This document shows positions 12,501 through 26,400 of a stretch of 64,000 bases of DNA, in pieces (position 1 is the first letter of the stretch; every line of letters begins with the position of its first letter). The translations under genes were made by a program, and so were the position numbers. Source of the stretch: Symbiodinium natans (lineage: Eukaryota > Sar > Dinophyceae > Suessiales > Symbiodiniaceae); assembly GCA_905221605.1 (NCBI GenBank), contig CAJNDS010000036.1, forward strand, positions 310,001 to 374,000, given 5' to 3'. The notes under the pieces were generated by a model. The model had not been told where the DNA came from, ran no database searches, and was given only the letters and a program-made list of their open reading frames with translations.

Positions 12501-14304
12501 ATATTATACTATATTATACTATATTATACTATATTATACTATATTATACTATATTATACTATATTGTACTATATTATACTATATATATATATGATATTAT
12601 ATGTGTTTCTATATATACCGATATCGGGACCCGTTGTACTTCCTCTTAGAACGGGGCATGGTAAACTGCACGGTATGTTGCCTTCAATTTGCTGGTGTGA
12701 GTGGCATGATAAGATGTACGGCTTCTAATAGGCATGCGTTCCCCAAAACCCTAAAACCCTAAACCCTAAACCCTAAACCCTAAAACCTAAACGTAAAACC
12801 CTAAACCCGAAATCCTAAATCCTAAACCCTAAACCCTCCATCCTGTTGCGGGATACAGATCTGAATCGAGCCTCCTGGCCTTGCTAATTGAAGTTCTGAA
12901 CTCTAAACCAAACATTTCGATTCTAAACTCTACAGCCAGAATCCGTAAACCCTAAACCCTGAAACTTGCAAAGTCTGAGCCATCAATCACCAACACTTCT
13001 GAACCCCAAGCCTTGGAAATCCATGTTTTTTTTTTTTTTACCTCCCAAGCCCCAAAAAACTGACCTTCTACAGTCAAGCCCTAAACAGGGTTTAGGGTTT
13101 AGGGTTTGGGGTTTAGCGCACCATCTCTTCACTTCTAAACCCTGAGCCCTGAATACCTGGACTTCCAACTTCGAACCCTCGGGTCCGACGTCACCAGACA
13201 TTAAGGTTTAAAGGGCTCAGGGTTTAGGGTTCAGCGTTTAGGGTTTAGGGTTTAGGGTTTTAGGGTTTAGGGTTTAGGGTTTAGGGTTTAGGGTTTGTTG
13301 GAAATACTGCCCACAACATACTAGGGAACCTTGGATTACCTCCCGCTATTAGACCCTAAACTAAACCAACTCGGCAAAGGGTTGAGGGTTGAGGGTTTGG
13401 GTTTTAGAGAACCATGACCCTACATGCCTCAAACCATACCCTAAACCCTAAACCTCAAACCTGAACCCTAAAGCCTGCAAGCCCTAAACCCCGGAAAACC
13501 ATACGTAAACCTAAACCGCAAACCCTAAACCCTAAACCCCAAACCCTAAACCCTAAACCCCAAACCCTACATAAATGCCCCTAGGGCTTGCCGAGCAAGT
13601 CTTGAGCCCCGCGCAAGTCTTGGAAGCGAGCCTGCTGCAACCAGCTACCTTCCTGCGGGTTTAAGGTTTGCAGGGCTTGGGCTTTATCGGGTTTAGGGGG
13701 GGGTTTAGTCCCTAAACCCTAAACCCTAAACCCTGAGCCCTAAGCCCTGAGCCCTAAGCCCTAAACCCTAAGCCCTAAGCCCTAAACCCTAAACCCTAAG
13801 CCCTTTTGCCCTAAACCCTAATTAAACCCTAAGCCCTAAACCCTAAGCCCTAAACCCTAAAAGCCCTAAACCCTAAGCACAAGTGAGGGAACTTCGAGGC
13901 TGCCTGGCTCTGGGGAGTGCCCCTTGGCCTGAGAGGGCCTTTCAACGCAACGAAGCCCTGAGGGTGAACGCACCGCATTATTATTACTATTATTATTATT
14001 ATTACTACTATTACTAATATTACTGTTATTATTATTATTATTATTATTATGATTATTTATCAGTATTATTATTATTATTATTATTATCATTTTTTGTTAT
14101 ATTCGTGTGGATATTTTTATTACGATTATTTTTGTTATCATTATGATTATGATTATTATCATGATGATTTTTTGATTATTGATTATGATGATGATGATTT
14201 TTATTAGTATGATTATGATTATTCTTGTTATGATTCTGATGATTATGATGATTATTTTGCTTATTATGATGTTTCTGATCATTATGATTAATATGACTCT
14301 TCTT

Positions 14305-14341
<37 letters not shown>

Positions 14342-16950
14342 CATGTATATATACATGTAAGAGGTACTTTAAGGCCCAAGTACTCCGTATTAGGTACATG
14401 GACCCTTAGGGAAGCCTAACGAAGCCGAGGGGTGAAGGGTTGTGGGTACTGGGCTAAGCCTAAGAAAGCCTAGGAGTGTGGGGTTGTGGGGTTTAGGCTT
14501 AGGCTTAAGGGTTAAGGGTTAAGGGTTAAGGGTTGGGTTAAGGGTTAAGGGTTAAGGGTTAAGGGTTAAGGGTTAAGGGTTAAGGGTTAAGGGTTAAGGG
14601 TCAAGGGTTAAGGGTTAAGGGTTTAGGGTTTAGGGTCTTCGGTTGAGTGCGTGGGGGTCATTGGATGGCGTTTGAGCCGAGGGGGCTAGGCTACAGATTG
14701 TCGATTCGGAGGCGTACAGGGTTTAGGGTTCTATACCCCATAAACCCTATACAAGCTAACCCCCGAATATAGGGCACGCCCCCCATCCCCCCCCCCCCGC
14801 CCCCAAACAGTAGGCAAATGGAGCCCCAGGTAGGATTTAGAAACTAATTCGGACCATACACGTTTACATGAAACGACTACTGCTGGGGGAGGGGCGGGGA
14901 AGGGAAGCGGGGACTGTGGGTTCCGAGCTTTTGCCTTCAAATGCCCGGCGGCAGCAGCGCCTCTTGAAACATTGCTTCAGGGTTTTCGGGTTTAGGGTTT
15001 AGGGTTTAGGGTTTCGGGTTAGGGTTCAGGGCTAGGGGAGAACAGCTTCTAGAGTTGATCTTGAGGTGTGGCCTTGGTGCCCAGTACCTGGGCCCAACAT
15101 CAGCTTGAGTGTTCGATTAGGGCTTTAGGGTGTAGGGTTTAGGGTTTAGGGCTTAGGGTGTGGCATCGAAATCAGTCAGCACGCAGTGCTTGCCATTGCT
15201 TGCTAAGACAGCTCAGGTCCCTCAAGAGGTGTCCTGTAAGCTGAGATCCCCAACGCCGTACCTGGCTGGGCTTTGGAGTGATTTCTGGGGTTTGGGGTTT
15301 ACGGGTCAGGGTTTTGCAGGGGTTGTTTGCTCGGTGCGAGGAATCTTAAAACTCCGCCAGGATCTGCCAGAAACAAAGCAGTCGCAAGCAAGTCCTAAAC
15401 ACTTCTTGGGTGTTGGGCCTAACATTCAAGTCTGTCAGGGGGTTAGCGCCCTTTGGAAGCCCACAAACCCTAAACCCTCCCTGCAGCCCCGCGATTTTAC
15501 ACATCCCTGGTGCCGGACCCACCCCCCACCAAAGGTAAAACAGCTATTGAAGAGAGCCTAACCGTGGTTATAAACACGCCCCTAAACCCTAAACCCTAAA
15601 CCCTAAACCCTAAACCCTAAAGCCTAAAGCCTAAAGCCTAAACCCTAAACCCCTGCTGCCTAAGCCCAGTCACTGAGGCCCCGAAGCCTCCGCCATGTAG
15701 AGCTTGGGGCTTTGAGGTAAGGGTTTAGGGTTTAGGGCCATTTAGGGTTTAGGGTTTAGGGTTTAGGGCTTAGGGTTTAGGGTTTAGGGTTTAGGGTTTA
15801 GGGTTTAGGGTTTAGGGTTTAGGGTTTAGGTGGCTGCTGGTGAGGCAGTTCCTGAACCCTTGACCCGAAATCCGAAAGCCTACACCCCAAAAACTCTAAG
15901 ATACTCTAAGCCTAGACCCGAAGCCCTTGAACCCTAAACCCTAAACCACTTTACCCGCTTAACCGAGCCCCAAACCCTAAGCCCGAACAATCTACGGCTT
16001 AGGGACCCTATAAAGTCAGAGTCCCTAAACCCTAAACCCTAAACCCTAAACCCTAAACCCTAAACCCTAAACCCTAAACCCTAAACCCTAAACCCTAAAC
16101 CCTAGTCTCCCCCTCAAAAAAAACCGTGCCAGGGCCGCCAGGCGCACGCGAGCACCTCGGAGCTTGCGCACCCGGAAGAGGGGTTAGGGTTTAGGGTTTA
16201 GGGTTTAGGGTTTAGGGTTTAGGTTTAGGGTTTAGGGTTCAGGGGTCTCAGTTTAGGGCCTAAGTACCTCTCTCTTTATCTCTGTCGTTTTCGCTTTGTT
16301 GAGGTGCTAAACTCGCACAAGCCATTGCGTTCAGGGTCGTTTGGGGGTTGGGGTTTAGGGTTTAGATAGGACTCTTGGTCCCTTGGTGCTGCCGCGCTAG
16401 CTCTCACTGATACATTGTAAGTATTACGAGGGTTTAGTAAGTTCAGAGTTTAGGGTTTAAATGGCTTAGGGCTTGGGGCTTAGGTTATTGGAACTATGTC
16501 TGGCAGCCCTACTCGTGACCAGCTCAACAAAGATCAACCCAAAGCTCCCGGAACCCGAAATGAAACTTCTTGGAAACTGAGGGGCTCCGTTTTGGGTCTC
16601 CTGATAAGGGGATTCTGCCTTAAATGCAAGGGGCAACTATGCTATAGGGTTCAATTGAAGCCCCTAGTCCCTGATCCCTAAACCCTCCCCTGCACCCTCC
16701 AATCCTTAGCCCTCAGAGTCCCCCTGCGTGGTTCACCCACACCAGGAAGATGAAAATCTTGCAAATGCCGAGCACAATGCGACTCACCTGCATAGGTTTC
16801 GGTTTGGGTTTCAGCTTCCGTTTGGGCGGGAAGGGGTGGGAGGGTTTAGGGTTTAGGGTTTAGGGTTTAGGGTTTAGGGTTTAGGGTTTAGGGTTTAGGG
16901 TTTAGGGTTTAGGGTTTAGGGTTTAGGGTTTAGGGTTTAGGGTTTAGGGT

Positions 16951-16989
<39 letters not shown>

Positions 16990-19900
16990 GGTTTAGGGTT
17001 TAGGGTTTAGGGTTTAGGGTTTAGGGTGGGAGGGGGGGGGGGGGGGCCGGGCTTAGGCTTTCGGGACACAGATGGTTTTGAAACACTGTGGGGCATATTA
17101 TATTAAAACCCTAAGCCCTATAAGCCCCAGACCCAAAACCCAAACCGTAGAGGGGTCTCTTGCCAAGGCCCCACTACTCTCCCTTGACTCGGTTCCGTAG
17201 TATCCAAACCCTTCTTCTGGGTGTAGCGTAGGAATCATGGGTTTACAAGGGATCCCTGGCCGACAAGAGGGGAATTAAGCGTACTGCTTAAGAGATTCGG
17301 AGGTCGAGCTGCTATGTGCAGGAGGCTTCTGAAATCAGAGGATCCAACCCCTCGGGTTAGATCAATGTCGGTTTCTGTGGTTCGAGCAGAGATCCTAGCT
17401 TGAAGAACTGGCCTTGGTACCCCAAGACCTGAACCCTCAGGAAGCCCCTACAGCCCGAAGCCGAAACCCTTCGGTACCTTGTACCCCCCCCGGTATATAA
17501 TCGTTAAAGGCATTACATTTACATGGAAATTGGTCTAAATAGCTGTTCCAAAAAACCCTATATTTCCCACAAAGCAACCTGACCAAAGCTTCCCGATCAA
17601 CCCCATAAACCCTAAACCCCAAACCAACTCCCTACAGGCACCCAATCCCCAACTTCCCCCCCCCCCTTACGAAGACACCGAGTAGACCTGAGATCCAAAC
17701 ACCTCCAAGACTTGAACCCCTCAACCCCCCCGGAAGGCTAACCCTTACAAAGCTCCTTGGGGTGTGCTTTAGGGTTTAGGGTTTAGGGTTTAGGGGTTTA
17801 GGTTTTAGGGTTTAGGGTATATAGGGATGGCCCCACTACCCTCGCCCAGCCAGCCTCAGACTGGAAGTAGTAGTGGAACCTTAGGTTGGCAGGAGGGATA
17901 AACACCCAACAGTTCGTGTTTACGGTTTAGGGTTTAGGGTTTAGGGTTTAGTCATTTTCTCTCGGGGGGAGGGGGTACAACATCTGTTTATCAGAATACA
18001 CAAGAGAAGGCACCACAATTGGGGTCCAGGTCGGGTTCATGGTTCGGAGTTCAACCGATCACGGAGGTCATCCATGGTGCTTAGCGGGCAGCCGGCAGTG
18101 AGTAATTCCTGTTTGCAGGGTGCTTTGCTTTGGGCGTTAGCGGACAGCCGGCGGTGGGTAATGACTGTGTGTAGGGTGCTCTTGGCATTTTCAAATGTCC
18201 AGACTCCGGACGCAGCCAAGGTGTCTGCAGTGCACAGAATACTGGTTCATAGTTGGGATAGTAATAAAATTTTAAAACTTTATTCCTTATTGAGTTTAAG
18301 TACCCTAAAAAATGTAAAATGTTACCCCACTATGATAAAGAATATGGTTGTTGTTCAAAACTCTTGTGCCATTCCTAAGGCTGCAGGTTTCCCTTGCCCC
18401 TCGCCCTGTGGTTGGCCATGCAGGCAAAATACGCCAACTAGAAAACTTGATACTCACACAATGCAGCGGCGATCGTTGTAGAATCTTGCGCTCGCCCTCG
18501 TGCCCCCCTTGCTCCATGCGGGTTGTGGGCGACATGGTTAGCGCAAGCAACATATGCATGGCCGCCGTACTCTACTGTTTGAGGCGGGGGTCCACCATAT
18601 ATCTTTGCACAGATGCTCATTCAAAAACACATACATGTCACAGGCATTCCATAACTAGCTGGTTCCCAAATCCCCCTGCTAAGAAGCAGAAAGCGTCGGG
18701 GTCTCGGGTTCAGGGTTTAGGGATGAGTTCTTTTCGCGTGGTCGGGATGGTTCAGGATTTAGGGTTTAGGGCTCAGGATGTAGGACTTCCTAAGGGGCAC
18801 CTCCAAGAAACTAAGACCTGCAGTCGTAGATTTTGGGGCTGAGGTTTGGGGACTGCTAGGGTTTAGGGCTGATGCTTTTTCAGGGTGTTGGGGTTTATCG
18901 GGTAAATAGGGTATCTAGGAAACCCTAAACCCTAAACCCTAAACCCTAAACCCTAAACCCTAAACCCTAAACGCTAAACCCTAAACCCTAACTTTTAGGG
19001 TTTTAGACGTTAGGATTATTTAGGGTTGCCTCAAGCTGTGCTGCCAAGCAGCAGCACCCGCACCGACTCCGGCAGCTGGTTCACGTTCAGGAGGCGCCTG
19101 GGCACCGCCACCCCGAGCCCACCCTAAACCCTGAACCCTAAACCCTAAACCCTAAACCCTAAACCCTAGAGCCTAAAAATTTGAAACCCAAACGCTTCCC
19201 CTGAATCCCAGCTGAATATTCTGGACTTTACGCCCCGGTTTAAGTTATTGGCCCTGAAAAGCCTCCCCGAACTCCAACCTACCTACATTCCGCGTGATAA
19301 ACTGGTCCACCCTAAACCCTAGACCCTAAAACCCGACTATACAGGGTGCAGCGGTGGAAGGTTTCGGGATGCCCCGCAGGTGGGTGCTCGATCCCCCCAC
19401 CCCCCGACTTTGAAAGGGTTGAAGGGCGTTTATGGTTTTGGGGTTTAGTAGGGTTCTAGCAAACCAAAATTAATCCATGGTTCACGGGGTTTCTGACCCA
19501 CTACTCACGTGTAGGCGAGTCAGACAAAAGCTCTTGAGAAGGCTGGCCATGTTGTTGATGGAATTGCTTGGGCAGAGCGTGCCTCCGCTTGCCGTGCGAG
19601 AGCACCGCCAAGCCATCGCCGCTGCACTTGTGGCAAATGACGGAAGACCGTCTGTGTCAGAGAAGGGAACGTTTCTCTGCAGCAACCCAAAGCACCTGCA
19701 AGCTTATTGGATCTAAATTCCCGAAATTGACCCTAAATCGGGGCGGATGGGTCTGTGTTGTACGGCGTGGCAATTTACGGTCTGGGACCCCCCCCCCCCC
19801 CAATCACCCCTTTGAAAAAGTTTAGGGCAGAAGCCTGTTTATAAGGTACCTCATCTGGCAACTCGCCTCCCCAAACAGTTCTTCATGTGTTTATTTACTT

Positions 19901-20360
19901 ATGTTTATTATTTTCTTTATATATATATATATACATACAGTTATTTTATTCTATTTTTTTGGTTTAGGGTGGGGGGGGGGGCTGGGGCTTAGGGACAAGG
20001 ACAGCCCTCATCATATTCTTGGCATCCGGCCATAGACGCATCATCCGAATCATCCGGATGCTCTTGATCTCAGCGAAGGGCTTTAGAAGAGCTGGCTTGT
20101 GACGAATGATTCTGCACAGTTTGGGTCCTTACATCAGCTTACCTTGAAAAGAGAAAGAGAGGCTTGAACTATTCACAAGTGTATACGATCTGTCCCAGGT
20201 GTCCCGATGTGTAGACCCCCTAGGAGCCTACAACTCTGCAGTTGCATAGACAGACTTTCAAGAAAAAAATGGTGTAGGCCCTAACATAACATTCATACGA
20301 ACAGAAGCCCCAAACACACACCCTTTTATCCCAACCCCCCCCCCTCCCCCGCCCCCCGCG

Positions 20361-20444
<84 letters not shown>

Positions 20445-23400
20445 TCCCCCCGCCCCCGAAAAAAAACACAGCTTCGCAGTGGCTGGTCAAAAAGAGGGTT
20501 TAGATGCGCCGGGCGGTGGGTTTAGGGTGTAGAGTTCAGGGGTTTGGGTACAATGCACAAGCCTTCCCCTACACCTCAAACCTCAAACCTCCAAATTTGT
20601 CCCTGTGACAGGCATCAACGGCCACACTTTAGAGTTTAGGGCTTCGGTGTCTAGAGGTTTAGGGTTTAGGAGGGTTCAGGGTACAGGTTTTGATCCATGA
20701 GTCATTCCTGATAACAAAACAACGGCGTTCAGCTGTTTTTTGGGCCAAGCCCTAGATACCAGACATCACATGGACGGTTCTGTAAACGAAGGTTCCTTGG
20801 AGCCCTAAACTTGCGGGCAGAGCAACAGATTCTTGGTCAGGACTCACCACACCTATGGCTTACCCCAACACTCAAAACCCCAAAATCCTAAACTTTCCTA
20901 ATCATCCCTAAGCCAGACATCAACCCCTTGCAGGGTTTTTGGGGTTTAGGGTTCAGGTCCTGAACCCCACAAACCCTAAACCCTAAACCCTAAACCCGAC
21001 ACCCGCAACCACCACGGCATCCCGGCTGTCTTCCCCATGCGGGCGGCGTTCAAGCTACCGACGCCGCCGATGGCCACCTGCAGAGTGGAAAGCTGCGGTG
21101 CCTAGGGTTTAGGGTTTAGGGTTTAGGGTTTAGGGTTTAGGGTTTAGGGTTTAGGGTTTAGGGTTTAGGGTTTAGGGTTTAGGGTTTAGGGTTTAGGCTT
21201 TAGGCTTTAGGCTTTAGGCTTTAGGGTTTAGGGTTTAGGGTTTAGGGATTAGGGATTAGGGTTTAGGGTTTAGGGTTTAGGGTTTAGACCTTAAGGCTCA
21301 AGTGAGTTATAAATAGGGTGATAAGCACTCTGAATAAGGTTATAACCGATGAGGACTGTAGTTACCATCCTTCTGACCCTGCTTATAACTACCCATGAAC
21401 CTCCAAGTAGGCGTTGGGGGCTCTAGTGGTTTTTACTGGGATATAAAACCTGAACACTAAACCCTCAAAAACCCTGTCAACCCAAGACGGAACCCAGAAC
21501 GTGAGCCCCCGAAAAAGGGGAATAATTAAGGGTTTACTGTAAGGGATATGTCGGATACTCGTAGCCCTACTAAGAACTACCCATGGACCTTCTAGTATAC
21601 TTGGCATCTTGGATCTTGACGCGCTAAGTTCAAGTGCAAGGCCTCAGCCCAATCGACGCAGAGCATGGAGACGTCCTGGGTGCCAGATCAACCCTCAACC
21701 CTGAACCCTACGTAAAAGCCAAAGGTGAAGTCCGCTGTTGGATGTCCTTTGTCAGGAACCCTGCTCTGAAAAAAACGTACTTCAAAATGTACCTCCCCCC
21801 CCAAGAAAGATCGTTGCAAAAACCGACCAACGCTTCGGTGTTCCCTGAAGAAGGTTTAGGGTTTGGGGCTTAGGGATGTAAGGTTTAGGGTTTATAGAAT
21901 CAGTTTAGAACCGAGCCCAAAACCCCTGAACACCGATTGAATGCTAAATCCTAATCCTAAACCCCGAAGCCCTAAGCCCTATACCCCCCCCCCCCCCCCC
22001 CCCGCCCACCGAACCTCAAACCCTGCAAAAAAGGCCCCTGCAACCTGAAACCTACCACCCTGGCCCGAAACCCTTGACGCCTAAACCACAAAACCTCCAT
22101 ATGCCTAAGGACCCCCCACCCCCCCCCCACAAAAAAAAAAAAAAAACAGACAATACTCCCTACTTCCCTTATAAGGAAAAACTCTCTTTTATCGGGGGCA
22201 CTGGGGCTTCGTAAGCTACTAATAGCAAAAACAATCTGCGCTCTGATGGCTCTTCTCTTCGTCTGAGCCCAGGGCTAGAGACATCCACGTTCTCGCATAG
22301 TGAGGTATAACCTCCGGCAGGGCCAGACTTTTGGGTTTGGGGTATGGGGTTGGGGCTTAGGGTTTAGGGTTTAGGGTGACTTTACATTATTGAACCCATT
22401 TTAGGGTCTTATGTATGGGCCCTCCCGCTAAAATTCCTGATGACAAGGATTTTGGGGTTTGGGGTTTCCCTAAACCATAGACCCTTCAAACCCTAAACCC
22501 TAAACCCGAAACTCTAAACCGTCCGGTTGGCCTTTCCAACCCTGCCATGAAAGACGTTTAGGGGTTGACGTTGAGTTTCAGCAGTCACGCAGCCAAAGTT
22601 GGGCATCAAATCCCCCCCCAGGGCCGACATGTTTCAATACTATAAGGAAGAGGTTTGATTTGCTAGAAAAATTGAGGGTCGAGATTGACCACTTGGGATG
22701 TGGGGAAATCCCCCTATACTATCACCATGTCTGTTGGCATGGGTTGGCATGGTGTTTGCAGCCCCTGCCCCAGAGCACGCCAAAAGCATGATTCCATCTG
22801 ATTCCCAGTCCCCCGGCTCGAAAGTTCGAGCCCCGAGCCCGGCCAACAGCTAGTTCCCAACCGTTCCGATGTTAGGATTCTTGCTTGGGGCCAAATGCCT
22901 TAAACCCTGAACCCTAAACCCTAAACCCTTCATGCTTACCTTTCTTTCTGCTCAAGCATACCTACGATCATTAGACTGAGTGCTAGCGCGAAGCCAGCGA
23001 AGTACTAGCGCCACGTTGGTGTTTAATTAAGGAGCTGTACTTGGGGGGCCGCCTCAGAACGAAGACATAAAAAGAAACTAGATCATGGTTCGTGTGCCTT
23101 TCGAGTTTAAAAACAAGGCTTTTGAGAGCTCACCATATAGGGCCTATGCTACTAATGGTTATGATCCACAGCTTATACTACTGAAATTCACCAGAAAGAA
23201 TTCATACTCATAAGCAATGTAGGTACAGTAGTCGGAGGTGCAGGGCAGTCGCACCTTCTCAGGCCGCATCTCCACCACGTCGCCAGGAAGCATGTAGCCC
23301 GTGACGAATGAAAGTGGGAAGTCAACGGACCAGAATAAGCGCACCTGATTATTTCCAGCATCGTTGGGGTTTGTGAAGGGTTTAGGGTTTAGGGTTTAGG

Positions 23401-26400
23401 GTTGTCCACACCTGATAGTCAGCTTGGATGGCCCTTAGAACCCTCTCTGAACATGTAGTCCTGAATGTTCCGAGAGCCTACCGAGTCAGCATCTTCGGGG
23501 TTTATGCCAGGTGTTTAGGCCTTTTCCAGGCGCTTCTAGGCGTGGTTGTCCAGTAACCTGGGGGGAATGTAACGTTAACCTTGGGGATTTTTAAGGGGAT
23601 TGCAGTACCCCAAAAAGGTTGAAGGTTACCTACTCTACTACTAGGTAGGGCTTCGGAGTGTAGAAGGGTGTTTAGGGTAGGGTTCACTGGGCTGCTCCGA
23701 GGGATTTGGATTTTCGGGTTTGGGGCTCTTAAGCCCTAAACCCTGAACCCTGAACCCTAAACCAAAAGCCCCGAATCCTAAACCCTAATGGGCTTTAGCG
23801 AGCTTGACGGCCATGCATGGGTTCGGGCCCATGGGGCTTTTACGTGGGCGCCTCGATGTTATAGGGGTCAGGGTCAACTCCCTAAAGTTTTACAGCTCTT
23901 TTAGTTTTGGGGTCCCTAAACCCCTAGACCCTGAACTTGAACCCTGAAGCCTGAGCCCTGAACCCTGCCTTTTTGTTTCTATAGCAGGGTCCGCGACTTC
24001 GAAAACCCTACTTCTAGGACTTACATGCTTTGCAGCCTCACCGTGCCTGCCACTCCAAAGCCCTGCAACATGCGGGAGCCTATGAAGTCAAGAGTGCAAA
24101 GCCCCACCCTAAACCCTGCCTAAACCCCATAAACCCTACGAGTATATATGTAACCCTTAAAATCCCAAGACACCCCAGAAACCCGACCCCATATCCCCCC
24201 AAAGAAAACGAGACCACCGAAAGCCCCAAGAAAAACCCAAACAGCCTTAGGTGGGGCTTGTCGCTCAACCCCAAACCCCAAACCCTAAACCCTTAACCCT
24301 AAACCCCAAACCCTAAACCCTAAACCCTAAACCCTGAACAGTTGAACCGTCACACTAAGCCCCAACGCCGATTGGATTTTGTTGCCGAAGCCTGGGCTCT
24401 AACAAAAACAACTCCAGGCGTTTCAGGACTCGCTCCTAGAAATTTAGAACTTAGGGGCTTATCGGGGGCTTAGGCTCTCAGCCTACACTTCAAAAACCTA
24501 CTACAAGGGTGGCTGTCAAAATTATGGTCCCCTTTTGGGGTGTACCCTAAATATTAGGTGCCGTATTATCATAGGGATCCAAAAAGGACAATAATTTTGA
24601 CTACCGCCCAGAAATTGTTTAAGGTTTTAGAGCCTCTTCGTTCCATCTTCGGCCGTGGGGCGATCCAGGCGATGAAGTCGAGGACGACGGAAGGCCCAAG
24701 GTCAAACAGTGACAGCGGGATCATCTGGCCAAAGTGGGAGAGTTACCGTGCAGAGGTTGGGGTAGTTAGGGTTTAGGGTCTAGGGTTCTATGTATGGAGT
24801 CGGTGCCAAGGGCAGTTAGGGTGTAGGATTCAGGGTTTACTTGAAGGTTCATGGTAGTAAGAACTAGGGTTACAAGTACCGAAACTAAGATTATAACCAC
24901 TTAGAGCTCTTGTTACCTTACTTACAGATCCGTACTTCTAACTACCCATAAACCTCCAAGTAGGGTTTGGGGCTCAAGGTTTTGGGGTAGGTAAGGGCTG
25001 AGAATTGTTCATCGGACCGCTAGGGCCACCTGGCAAGACCTCCCGAAAAAAGGCACGTGTTCGGTTCTATAAGTGCCTCTTAGATCTTCTGGTGGCTTCA
25101 TACGGGATTGGGTTGGGGTTGTTTTTGTTTAGGGGGGGTGACATCGTGCACCCTCAGGATCATATTGGTTGGCATCGCCCTCTTTTGAGAGCAACGCGCT
25201 AAGTAGGAAGAGATCTCATATCTCAGAGCACCCTAAGCCCTAAACACCCTGTTCTGAAGGCTCCTTTTTTCGGTCAGGGACCTTAAAATGCGGTACCGGC
25301 ATCCATGTCAGGGGAAGCTGTGTCCCGCGTGGTCGTCGCCTTCGTGCCGGCGCCCACCTCAAGGGAGGCTGTGCGTTCGTCACCCTCCTGCCAATGCCAG
25401 CGGCCACCTCACTGGGAGGCTGTGCGTTCGTCACCCTCCTGCCAATGCCAGCGGCCACCTCACTGGGAGGCTGTGCGTTCGTCACCCTCCTGCCAATGCC
25501 AGCGGCCACCTCACTGGGAGGCTGTGCGTTCGTCACCCTCCTGCCAATGCCAGCGGCCACCTCACCGGGAGGCTGCGCGTTCGTCACCCTCCTGCCAGCG
25601 CCCACATGGGGCTGTACAACAACCCCGATGGAAACCTGCTGGTCCCCAAAAATGTCATCGTTTTTTTTTACTCCTTATCGTTTTACAGTGTATGCGCACA
25701 AAACACAGTATTGTTGGCTAGAATTCTTATCGTTTTACAGCGGTTGCTTATAAAAGGAAATGCTTCGGAGCACTTGGTTTCCACCAGGCCCCCAGAGACA
25801 CCACAAGACCAGAGTCACCACAGGGCACACATCTTCAACCCTGGAATGGTCCAGGTCCTTCAACAGACCCCATCGTGAACAAAAAGTTATCGTTCTGGTT
25901 ATCGTTTTGATATCGTTTTTGACCTAAAGAACTCGGGGTGTGAGGGTGTAAGGGCTGTTAGGCGTGTAAGGGGCCACACAACAAAAACCCTGCAGAAAGT
26001 TATCGTTTTATTTTACTCCTTATCGTTTTACAAGCTAAACGATACTCGGGCGCACTCCTTTCTAAACCGCAAGCCGCGGGGTTATTATACAACCCCACAT
26101 CAAGGGAGGCCGCGCGGTGGTAAATTTGCCACCTTCTCCCTTGCCGCCCTGGCGGCAGGGTCTGACGACTTCTCCTTCCAGCCGCTCCCTCCATGCTCTT
26201 CTTCCTACTAATTGCTTAAGAACCCCCAAAAAACAAACAAGTATTATTCCTTATAAGGGCAATATAGGGATTCTTTGAAAATTCTTTTGGGGTTCTTAAG
26301 CAACTAGTAGCTTGTGCTTGTCTCCTTCAGCTCGGCCTTGACCATTGGCTCGGAGAGCCCCGGAAGAAAAACCACACGGGGATTGACGATAGTAGGGGCA

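Larger units (their letters stand above)
10545..13614. other. Channel intron (3.1 kb)
   Basis: Telomere-like arrays, palindromic elements at 11718-11797 and 11799-11896, AT satellite at 12355-12600, and a plus/minus open island at 12210-12300. No channel exon is missing here. Confidence 0.5.
19098..21033. other. Channel intron (1.9 kb)
   Basis: Holds the plus-strand open island (19477-19716), a poly-C tract of about 120 bp (20334-20453), telomere-like arrays and unique filler. Confidence 0.5.

Noticed and set aside
25240..25878. Repetitive protein of 120-196 residues
   Set aside because: It is the 51-bp minisatellite read in different frames on both strands; no unique coding part attached.
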